Assembly: GCF_000003605.2 (NCBI RefSeq) | Contig: NW_003154743.1 | Span: forward strand, 224,053 to 272,843 | Direction: 5' to 3' | DNA: 48,791 bases | DNA from: Saccoglossus kowalevskii | Taxonomy: Eukaryota > Hemichordata > Enteropneusta > Harrimaniidae | Shown here: piece by piece, positions 1 to 12,300 of the stretch | How the letters are laid out: each line of letters starts with the position of its first letter | Numbering within the stretch: the stretch's first letter is position 1 | Translations under genes and position numbers: made by a program | The notes under the pieces: generated by a model | Seen by the model: the letters and a program-made list of their open reading frames with translations, nothing else | Told to the model about the DNA's origin: nothing | Database searches by the model: none

Positions 1-345
1 CTGGACATGGTTATTGCAACCCAGCAGGTCATCAGTGTATTTGCAACACTGGATGGGTTGGCAGTGGATGTCATATACCAGATTGTCCTGGTGAACCAGA
101 CTGTAATGCAAGGGGTACATGTGACAGAAGCTATGATCCACCAACCTGTACCAATTGTGATGATGGATGGATAGGTGCTGCATGTGAATTACCATGTGTC
201 AATGGAACAGCACAGCCAGATTTCACTTGCTTATGTCACCCATGCTATGGTGGTGCAGGATGTAATCAAGAATGTAATAACCATGGTAGCTGCATTGACA
301 ACACTAACAGTAACCAGACATGTGACTGTGACGTGTCATGGTGGG
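1..345 (+). CDS. Exon 1 in window: EGF-like repeats
   Basis: The open frame has codons starting at position 3 and is rich in regularly spaced cysteines. It reads GHGYCN, then CICNTGWVG, then the CPGEPDCNARGTC signature, then two more EGF-like units ending CDVSWWG. The donor is G|GTAAGT after 345, leaving phase 1. The exon is cut by the window edge, so its true start is unknown. A near-identical inverted copy lies at 48447-48791. Confidence 0.8.
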
Positions 346-3300
346 GTAAGTATTTCTCAAGGCACTACTTTATTTTTATGTCACTGCATTGCGCATACAT
401 CATTATTGTGTGATACTTTAACAAATGACTATAACCAACATTAAAAATGGCAAGGTAAATAGAATTCATGTCTTTTCCTTTCCCTGAGTCAGTGTCATTC
501 ATATTTTACACTCAGGTGATACATGTACTGTTCGTGGTTGTCCAGGAGTTGGTGAAAGCTGTTCAAAGCACGGTTTCTGTAATGTCAATGATCAAGAGTG
601 CTATTGCTATTCTGGATGGAAAGGGAATGATTGCAATACACCAGATTGTCCTGGAACACCTGATTGTAGTGATAGAGGTAATATCCATTATCTAATATAT
701 TGTTTATATCAGCTAATTATATCGCCTCTCAAAATTATGTTGAAACATTTTTTCCTGGCAGTTTTGAAAGCATTTGGCATTAATAGGAAATTACACACAT
801 ATAGAAATATAAATTATATAAACTAATGAGATGATGCAACTTTCAGGGAACCTTGTATGGTCGATCTGCAGTTATGTTATGCTCAACTGGTGTTAGTTGC
901 ATCCCACTAATGATATTACGGTGGGAGTATCGTCACTCAGCCTTGTCATATCTGAAATATGTTTATAATGCATTTCATGTATGGTTTGCACTTGAGAAAA
1001 AAAACATCTAATGTCCAGCACTAAAATATACAGCCTATCATAAAAAATTATTTTGTTATTTTTTAGGTTTCTGTAATGGAACATATGAGCCTCCAATGTG
1101 TATCTGTGATGATGGCTACATGGGTGAGAAATGTCATATACCATGTATTCATGGAGAACAGTCACCTCCCAATAGTGGCATTTGTGTATGTGATCCCTGT
1201 TACTCTGGTATGAGCTGTGATACCCAGTGTTCCAATCATGGTAGCTGCATAAATAATTCCTGTGTCTGTGAAACTGGTTATAAAGGTGACAGTTGTCATT
1301 ATCTAGACTGTCCAGGTGATCCGGACTGTTCAGAACGTGGTACTTGTGTAAGACGAAGTGGATCATCTATATGTATATGTAATCCTGGGTTTGATGAAGA
1401 TGATTGTTCTGTAATGGTATGTCCCGGTACACCACAATGCAATGATAGAGGTAATATACAGTATGTCTTGTATCTGCAGATAGATATTCAGCATTTAGGG
1501 CTGTCAAACCCTAAAATGGGAAATGTATGTCATTTTAGCTGGTGCTGACTCCCTCACTAAAAGTGCAAACTCCTGTACTAGTTCTGTTCATTGAGTTTGG
1601 TATATCTGTGGAGGCTTTTAGTAGATTTTAACCTGCAAAATTGGTCATAACAAATTGACTATAATAATAGTATGCACTGGTTCATACTATCCCCATGCTG
1701 ATAATTTTCCCTATTTACACGCAAAAGTATTATTCAAATAATTAGCATTTCCCCAAATATGTCGATGGGCTTATTTCTTTTGCGATGACGACATACTGGT
1801 TATAATATGAACAATAATGAATATCGAATAAATACATTAAGTTTGGTACATAAGGCTAATATACCTTCAAATCTTAATGCATACTATGTGGTGGGGACCG
1901 GTAACTTTATGTAATAAAGGGAGGTCGTAGTCGTGGAAGACCCCTTCTGATATTTTAGGGGGAAAAAAATTGCCTCGATGCAATACTTTTGGAATCAATT
2001 CGACCGGAAATATTTTTTTTTCAAGGCCATATTTGAGTCATAGAATTATGGTATCTATAACTGGAAATTTTTGTACAAATTAATTTAATTCATATTGTTA
2101 TTCACACCACAGTTATTTGCTCATGTAACTTTGAATGAGCCTGCAGGTAGTTGCCGTATTTGAACAGAATATCACGCACAAATATCCTATTTATTTTTGG
2201 CAGAGGGGGGCTTTGTCCCCATGCGCATAGATTAACTAACTTTATTTTCAGTACTCACATTTAAGAAGACAAATATTATGGTGTTCAAACAGCTTTCCTC
2301 TTCATACAAATGACAGTTTATGAACTTTTTTGCTTTGCATATTTTAAATACTTGATTATTATATACATAATACAGGATCCTGTGAACTGATTAGTAACAC
2401 TCCACAGTGTAACTGTCAGCATGGATTTGATGGGAATGCATGTGAGCTGTGTCTACCTCGGTATGATGGGACCCATTGTGAACATTGCATTGATGGATAC
2501 ATAGGATGGAACACTGACTGTGGTGTGTTTTGCCTACATGGATATGCTACTGAGACTGGAGGTGATCTGTGTGAATGTTATGCTGATGAAACCAGTGGAT
2601 TCTGGACTGGTGCTAGTTGTAACGAGTGCATTGAAGGTTGGGGATTACCGGACTGTAAGGGATGTGGTGCAAGTACGTAAATATGCTTTGGAAATAACTT
2701 GATTCCAGCGTTTCCTGAATCATGAATGCTTGTCTCAATCTGATCAAATTCTGTGTGGGGGAAAGCTGTCATGTTATAATCAAAGGTTCAATCTAAATTT
2801 GTTATTGATTAGTTTGAATAGGTCATGCCAATCGTGTGATATTTGTATTCCCTATTGTTATGTATAATATGAGGTTATTACAAGAATATTTCAAAGTATG
2901 CACAAAGACAGTACAGTATCGACCAACGGTCAGCAGAGGTTGATGCGCGGCGTACTGTCTGAGTGCATACTTTGAAGTATTCTCGTAATAATCTTATTAG
3001 TATACATCTTTCCCTTACAAGGAGACATCATGGAATGCCAAAATCAGCGAACTTCTTTGTGTGAAGGCCGGTCAAACTCTGGTGGCAGCCATGTTCGTTT
3101 TTATTATTAGAGGACGCTTACACGCGTAATCATTCCATAATTGGAATTCACATGTCCTTATATGGTAGGATGAAATAACCCGTAAAATACCACAAAATTA
3201 TTGCACGCTGTAACTTATGGCATTACGGTGACAGATGTATAATAATAACTGTTATTAAATCTGGTTTGCCCATTCACTTTGGTAATACAAATATTTTCAT

Positions 3301-6300
3301 TCATGGTATTATAGTACTGTCTTGTTTTTTTGTTTCTTCTATAACATTTATGTGAATACTTACAACTAACATACAGTTAATTCTATGATTATCAGACAAT
3401 TTTCAAATTAGATAACATGAATTCTATCATTCTTAAACGTTTTCCAACAACAAATTGCCTTTCAAATAACTAGGTAATATTTTTTCATCATAATCAATTT
3501 GAATTTTTAATTCAGCTCAAACTTTCAATCAATCTTGTTTTAGGTTTTGTTGGTCGTGGCCATTGTGATATTCGATGTGAAGCTAACCAGGGTAGGTACA
3601 GAGATCCCTCAGATGGGCAAGGAGGCAAGGAATCTGTGATACCAGTACTACAGTGTGTGTCAGTCAGTGATGATGGTGATGGTTATGTCGCATGGCTTGG
3701 ATATGATAATAATAACCAGCATAATGTGTACATTCCCATTGGTGCTGATAATAGATTTGAAATCAACAATGAACATGGTAGCAGCATAGCCTATGAGAAT
3801 ATGGGTCAGCCTACCAAGTTTAAACCAGGACAGATGAGGAGCGTGTTTTTCATTATGTATGTATGCACACTTAATTGCAAATCATTTTGGACACTTAAAA
3901 ACTATTGGCTAACATGATGATCACTCACACAATAGTGGCCATTTTGGCACTTAAAATAATATTCTTCATTATTTTGGGCACTTATAAACTATTGGCCATT
4001 ATTTTGAACACTTAAAAAACTATTTACCATTATTTCCATTACTTAGATGTAATTGACCATTATTCCGGGCAACTATTGACCATAGTTTTGGGTGATTAAA
4101 AACTATTGACCATTGTTTTGGGTGATTAAAAACTATTGACCATTGTTTTGGGTGATAAAACTATTGACCATTGTTTTGGGTGATTAAAAACTATTGACCA
4201 TTGTTTTGGGTGATTAAAAACTATTGACCATTGTTTTGGGTGATAAAACTATTGACCATTGCTTTGGGTGATTAAAAACAATTGACCATTGTTTTGGGTG
4301 ATTAAAAAATATTGACCATAGTTTTGGGTGATTAAAAACTATTGACCAATGCTTTGGGTGATTAAAAACAATTGACCATTGTTTTGGGTGATTAAAAACT
4401 ATTGACCATTGTTTTGGGTGATTAAACTATTGACCATAGTTTTGGGTGATTAAAAACTAACGACCATTGTTTTGGGTGATTAAAAACAATTGACCATTGT
4501 TTTGGGTGATTAAAAATATGGACCATTGTTTTGGATGCTTAAAAAAATATTACCCGTTATTTTGGGCACTCATACATGTATTCTATTAGTTATTATTTTG
4601 GACTGTTAAAAATTATTATCCATTATTTTGGACACTTAAACAAGTGACCATTACTTTAAGCATTATTTTGGGCATTTTTTTTGGTGTTCAAAAAACTTGG
4701 CCATTATTGTGTTGTGCTAAAATAATATTAGACATTATTTTGAGATTTATATAGTGTTGGCCACTTAAAATATATTGGCACTATTTGGGCACTTATATTC
4801 TATTGCCCATTATTTCAGCCACTTTTTACTTATGTTTTCCCTGTGTGCGTCCGTGTGTCCGTGCGTCCGTGATCACCTGTATCTCATGCATGGGCCGCTT
4901 AAGTTCAAACTTCACTCATACATCACACATTATATGGGACATATGCACATGCATTTATTTCGTGATCCGATGTACGATAGCCGAATAGCGGCCATTTTAA
5001 GGCTGAAAATGCATCAAAATCGCATATTTTCACCATTATGGACCCGGATCTCAGTTATGCATGGACGGATTTTGTTTAAATTTGGTACATACATTAAATA
5101 TAATAGGACCTTGATACACATCATTTTTGGGGGGGGGGGTCGGGTTTGAAATGGTCGACTGGCGGCCATTTTGTTTTAAAGAATTCAGTTCTGGATCCGT
5201 ATCTGAGACATGCCTGGATTGATCGATTTCAAACTTCACACACACAAGGTACATCATGTCACAATAATGTATGTGCATTTGTTTCATGATCTCATAAACG
5301 ATAGCCAAATGGCGGCCGCTTTAAGGCCGAAAATGCATTGAAATCGTACATTTTCATCATTCCAGACCCAGAACTCAGTTATGCATGGACGGATTTTGTT
5401 CAAATTTGGTACATACATTAAACATAATAGGACCTTGATGCACGTCATTTTTTTTCGGATCGCATCAAAATCACGTATTTTCACAATTCCGGAACAGGAT
5501 CTCAGTCATGCATGGATGGATTTTGTTCAGATTTAGTACAATGTGTTGTACATATGCAGGTGCATTTCGGATCAGAACACTGAAAGTGGTCTGAGATTTC
5601 GGTCATGATCTTTGAATGTATATGTCACTCAAATATGAACGGAACGGGGACGTGTCATTAACAATGACTTGTCAACTGGGGACTGTTGTTTGGAGCACTT
5701 CAAAGTAGTGACCATTATTTTAAGCACTTGGAAATTAATGTCCATTGTTTTGGACACTTGTAGACTTTTCGTTTAGTTGTGACTTTTAGTTGTGACAATT
5801 AGTTTAACTGCTACAGATAGTAATTAATTTTCCAATTTAATAATATCCCGGGGGAGTTATCACCTACATATGCATCAGGTGGCCATAGTGTGTCATTGTT
5901 TACAAACAAGCATCCACCCATGAGCCTTTGCCTGCCTGCAACTAAAATTATTTAGTGTTATAATTTTTGTCTCTCAAAACATGATTTTGATTTCAATGTG
6001 GTTTTATACATTAGAAATGAAGTGTAATATGTTGACTATGATGATAATTATAGATAATAAATTTACCCTTTATCCTAATTTTAAGAGAAAAATCATAGGA
6101 TCATGATGTTTTGATGAACATAATCACTACATCGGTTTTATTGGAACTAATCAGTGGCCACAACTTAATTGAATCTCAGAATTATAATTTGTTTTCAATT
6201 TTAAAATGCTATTTGTATGGTATGTCAATAATCATATTGTTTATATACTTAGTATACCAGATGAGGAGACTGAGTACACCTGGAATATCGCATATACATT

Positions 6301-9300
6301 ATCCAATCAAGTGTATAGAACATCAATAAAATACAACAGTGGGGTAGAATGCACTGGTAATGAGTGGGAGGACAATCAGGTAAGACCAGTTAATCAGATT
6401 GCATTGTTCAGTTATAACAGTCTGGGCTTCTGTTATCCCTTCGGCAGTCGTCAATGTTGAAATATTTCATGTTGTCACATAAATTTGTATTATGCTAGAT
6501 CCTAATATAAAGAGTATGTTATGTTACTGTTTGATCAAGTCTAAACAATTGTACATCATTGCCTTGAATCTCTCAATCATATTTTCAGTGACAGATAGGT
6601 TTCTTACTAGCCATTCTTAGGCTGAAGGAAACCAGCATATTTCATTTATTATCTCTCAGTCTGATATATAATTGATTAATCAATCTATAGAAGCTAACTT
6701 GGAATTGAAAACATTTTTTAGGAATTTAATAACGAAACTGATCCTGGCTACTGTGAGTGCTACCATGGATACTGGGGACCTGCATGTGAGAATGAATGTA
6801 TTGGTGGGGCTAGTAATCCTTGCTTTGGTCGCGGGAAATGTGACTCAATTGATGGCAATTGCACATGTGATGTCAACTACCTACCTTTTAGTGACTGTTC
6901 AGACTGTGCAGATGGCTGGATTGGGGCAGATTGCTCTATAGGGATCCCTAGCTTACTGAATGCAGTTGGTGGTTCTTATCTTGGAAAAACGTTTGGGCTT
7001 GGTCATTTCACAACATTTGATGGAGCCAGTTTCATATTTTATGGCCGTGGAGAATACCTCCTATTTGCTAATGGTGAACTAGAGATACAGATACGAATGG
7101 TACAGTGCAATGCCGATGGGCAAGGAAGTTGTTTTAATGCTATAGCCTTCAAGATTGGTGCTAAGACTATGACAATCCATGGTGGGTATACTGATGATGA
7201 TTTAGGAGGTGTCGTGTGGATTGATGCTGTTAAGTCTTCCCTGCCACAGACAGAACACTTGGGATCTGGATACTACCTCTCAAGAGTTGCTATCGATCAT
7301 TACAAGTTGTCAAGTGACTACATTAACCTAGATGTGTTCATCCATGGAAGATACATTGCTTGTGATTTGTCAGTTGACACTTCAAAATGTAGTGGATCAC
7401 ATGGTCTGTTAAGCTCCTGTGACGGAAATCCTTGGAATGACTTCATCACTAGTGAGGGACTGGAGCTTACAGCAAACATAACTGGCACACTCAGCCAAGA
7501 AACTGTACATAATATCTATGGACCATCTTGGTTTGTCAACTCTAAAAGTAGTCTCTTTGTTTACAACTATGGATTATTTGACGAAGAGAGAAACAATACT
7601 GGCTCTGAAGCTGGATATGCATTATTTTTCAGAGATTCTCATTTGTATTCAGATGAGCTGTTCACTTTCTCTGATGGTGATGTTACATTTGAGTTCCAAT
7701 TCAAATTGAGCCCTGATCATATACAGTGTGGCACGTTGTTCTCATACACATTAGTTGGCACGTTTTCTCTCACTTGCTGTCGAGATTACCTGATTGTAAG
7801 TTATGATGATGAATTAAACCAAGAAGTGTTACTCACAGTAGTTGATGAAGTTTGGTACCAGGTGTCATTAGTGTGGCAAGCCAGCACAAAGCTCTTACAG
7901 ATTTACATCTATGATTTTGAAGTCCTGCAAAGTGATCGTGTAGACTTTGCCAACGTTGGAACTATTCTTCCACCAGGTGGAATTCTAACAATTGGAAAAT
8001 GGAACTCCCATCTTCATACCTTCTCTGATCCTCCATATCCTGGGTTTGTTGGATGGATGGACGAATTCATTATATGGAAACAAAGATTCGGCCTTACAGA
8101 TTTACAAAACCACTGGGGTTTGTTTATAGATTACAATACTAAAGGCCTTGCTAGCCTGTGGCGATTCAATGAAGGAAGTGGATTAGTGATTCAGGATTCA
8201 GCCTCCACAGCGAATCTGAAAATGCCTCCAGATCCATGGAATAACCCCGAATGGGTTTACTCATCAGCAGTTGTGAGGCGTTCTTTGTCATACTCGGTAT
8301 TAGCACAGTATATGGCATCTAGTTCGTCTGATGATTTTGTAATTGCTGCAGAGCATACATGCTATGACCTCATATATAGTAACATACTACAACGTGATTG
8401 CTCTACCCTTGGCATGTCTAATTATTTCTACTTGTCTTGCCTGAAGGATGTCATCAACAATAATAAATTAAATAGAGCAATGGATCTAATTCTGGGTTAT
8501 GCTGATTATTGCAAAGCCATTTTACAACTCTCATACTGGCCAGCACAGCCATTTTGCAACTATTTTGAAGGTAGGCATTTTCCCCTCTGGATTGGTGAAA
8601 ACTGTAACATTCCCTGCATATCAGGAACATCTTCTCCACATAATTCAGCACATTGTATGTGCTATCCAGGTTTCTGGGATGATACATGCAGTAGTGAATG
8701 TCCGGCTGGTGCTTTCTCACCTTGCCATGACCATGGAGTCTGCGATTCAGACATTGGTACTTGTGACTGTCCAGCAAAGTATACAGCTGATTGTTCTGTG
8801 TGTGCGCCAGATTGGTTCGGAGAGGAATGTGTGTCAGCGAAAGTTGATATTTCACAGAGCACACATTATGCTGTGTGTTCAGTTTTCAGCTACTCTCATT
8901 ACATCACGTCAGATGGCGCCACCTATGATATGATAGCTGCAGGCGAGTTCATCTTAGTTCAATCCATACCTCTGTCTGTGTTTGTTCGTCAAGTTCCATG
9001 CTCGGCAGGACGCACATGTATCAACCAGGTTTGGATTCATGTTAGGGAGGCTGATGTTAGTATCCATGGACCATATGATGACACTGGACGTGAAGTGATA
9101 TCATTGGATGAAGAGGAAGTATTGTTTGATCAGTATATTGTAGTTGGAGATGCTACGTTAGAACGAATTGGTCCTAAACAGTATACCTTCTCACAAGGAG
9201 ATATCAGTAACATCACTATCACCATCAGTGGTAGATTCCTCGACCTTCAAATTGTACTACATAAAGACCATTGTGAAGCATCTGACGGTACACTTTGTGG

Positions 9301-12300
9301 AAGCTGTGATGGCAACATTGATAATGACTTTCAGACGTCTTCATCTATTTACATACTACATAGCGACCTCACATTTGACATAATCAATAATGAATTTGCG
9401 GATTATTGCAAACTTTCTAACACAGCACAGACCAAATTTAGACTCAGTCATGGTGAATACAGAGAAGATAGAGATATCAGCGCTGGTGGTTACTGCTTAC
9501 ATTTTAGCAATAGTCATTGTGAAAGCCAGTCATTAGTACACACTTTTGATCTTGATGATGATGTCAGCATTGAATTACTAGTCCGTAGTGAAGATCCTAA
9601 TTTATATGGTGGAACCTTATTATCATATGTAAACATTCATCTCTTTGCAATCACAAATGATGGAACACTGAGACTGCATTATAATTCAAAAGATATTGAT
9701 ACTGGAATTGTACTATCAACCAAGCAGTGGGTACACATATCATTTGTTTACTTCAGATTGACTGGCACGTGTACACTTTATGTATTCAATGAATTTGGAG
9801 AGATTAGTGGTTATTCCTACAAACTAACAACCGGATTATTTAATCCCGGGGGCATTATAGCACTAGGAATATGGCCACCTGGTCACAAAGGGGGAAATAC
9901 TCCCAAAACAACATTTACTGGTGAGATTGATGAACTACGAATCTGGAGGACTTCATTTGACTATAACACTGTCAGACAAAACTATAGAATGAATGTACAG
10001 CCTGGGATGACAGGATTGAGTGGACTGTGGAAGTTCTCAGAAGGGCAAGGGAACAGCGTCAAAGATGAAGTATATAACCATTATATAACCATACCAAGGA
10101 ATAAAGGTGCTTGGTGGTATCTATCCAATTCACCTGTTGATAATGGACCGAGACATGATTATAGGTTCATTTCTTTACTCTTCAGTGAATTTACCAAAAG
10201 CCCAGCTGCACAATGTAGAACCGCAATTCTTGAAAGCAAAATACATGATGAATGTGCTACACTTGGAAATGCTCTAGCAGAGTATTATTACGACGCCTGT
10301 GTTATGGACATTGCATATTCTCAGTCAATGTTTTCATATACTTTGTCTGTACAAGCATATTCTACTTACTGTGAGGCTGTGCTACAACTACCATTCTCGC
10401 CAGAAGACCCGTGTAAAATGAATGCCACCGGCCCTGGTTGTGGAATCCATTGCGTATTTGGATCACCTGATCTTGAAAACAATGTTTGTGATTGTAATCA
10501 TGGATACTGGGGTGAGTCGTGCACTAAGATATGCCCTGGTGGGACGATCAATACATGTAATGGCCATGGAGTGTGTACTGATGAGACTGGGCATTGTGAA
10601 TGTGATGTAGGCTGGGATGTTGATTTCAACTGTACAGTCTGTGCTCCAGGATGGACAGGAGACTTGTGTACAACCAATACTGACACTGGAGGAACAGGAG
10701 AAATCTATGTGTGTAGCATGTTCGGGCAAGGACATTTCAACATCTTTGATAATGCTAGATTCGACTTCAAAGAAATTGGGGAATACAGCCTGATTAGATC
10801 AGAGTCAATGACATTACAAATCAGAATTCTTCCTTGTTATCTTGACTCATCGTGTATAACAGCAGTAGCACTCAGATATAATGGTGAAGATGTTGTTGTT
10901 AGAGCTGGCTATACCACAAACAGCAAATCTCTGCTTTGGTGGAATAACAATAACATAGACTATACTGAAAACACAGTACGAATGAACAGTTTTGTTTTCA
11001 ACCATGTGTCCACCAATGAATACTTACTACAAGATACCGCCGATGACATCCAGTTGCGTATTCGTGTTGCTGATCGATACTTTAGTGTTACATCTAAAGT
11101 GAAACAATCTTTGTGTTCTGACATAGATGGTATATGTGGATCATGTGATGGTAACGTGACCAATGACATCACAGATGTAGGACTTGCAATCAGCACTGGC
11201 ATTTGGACTGTGCATGTAAACAACAGTTTGTTTGGACCAATCTTTATCGACAGTGACTATGGTGAGACTCCATATACTACAGGTGCAGGTTATAGTTTGA
11301 TGATCAGTGACAGTCATTTGGTCTCAGATCTTTTAACTGACATATTCAGCGAGTCTGATGATGTGACTGTTGAATTCCTGGTTCAACTTGTACAAGATGG
11401 GGTAGTGTTTTCACATGCATCCGTCACATCGTTCTCTATAATAAGTGAAACATATATCAGAGTGCAAATAGGTGAAAGCATCATAAACACAACACTTTCA
11501 TTTGAGAAAGATGCATGGAACCATGTTGCAGTTGTATGGAAGAGAGCTGTCCGGCTATTATTTGTCTACATCATTAGTGCTGATGGAACAATGCATTATG
11601 ATACTATACCCACCAATAAGGTGATATTCTCAAATGGCGGCACACTTAGTTTTGGAACCAATCAGCCAGCATCCGGTGAAAGAATTCAAGTTCTGACCCA
11701 CGTTCCATTCATAGGAGAGATAGATGAAGTCCGAATATGGAGGAGAGCACTTTCCTCTATTGAAATAGAACACAGTTGGCATTTCAACATCATGCCAGAA
11801 ACACCTGACCTACTATGTTTATGGAAATTCAATGAAGGACAAGGTGATGTTATCTACAATTTAGTTGGCCACATCCATCTCAGATTCTTCAATCATGTTT
11901 GGAATTACAACATCCCAAAATGGAGGTTCGCATATTCATCAATAGAACTTGTATTAGTGAAATATACGTATACGTTTGTTGACAGCGCAATTGAGGTTTT
12001 AATTACAGATCACTGTACACAGATTGTGAGAGATTCTTCAATGTCAACCACATGTAGTGATCTTAGTGGTGGCTTGATTGATTTCCATTTCAAGGCATGC
12101 ATCCATGACATGGGTTGGTCTAATAACGCCTATGGCTCATTGGCAGTGAGCATTTCATTGGCTGATTACTGTTACTTAGTGTTACAGCCTCCCTCATGGC
12201 CAGCAAAAGACCTTTGCAATGCATTCTCTGGTGTAGTATTTCCAATATGGTTTGGTAATACCTGTGATGATGAGTGCTATTTTCCCTCAGGCAGTACAGT

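Larger units (their letters stand above)
3857..6252 (+). other. Intron 5, mostly satellite and repeat DNA
   Basis: The 2.4-kb intron is filled largely by a degenerate 30-bp minisatellite (about 3885-4830, resuming at about 5690-5770), interrupted by a different roughly 850-bp repeat block with its own internal duplications. The remainder, 5780-6252, is AT-rich with no recognisable feature. Confidence 0.7.

Noticed and set aside
893-1366. 157-codon minus-strand open frame
   Set aside because: It is a shadow of exon 3, whose plus-strand frame has the conserved EGF cysteines.
4065-4530. CRISPR-like array
   Set aside because: The units are directly tandem with no unique spacers, and the sequence is an intron of an animal gene; it is a minisatellite.
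4775-5149. 124-codon open frame in intron 5
   Set aside because: It lies entirely within the minisatellite and a dispersed repeat block with internal duplications; it is not a gene.
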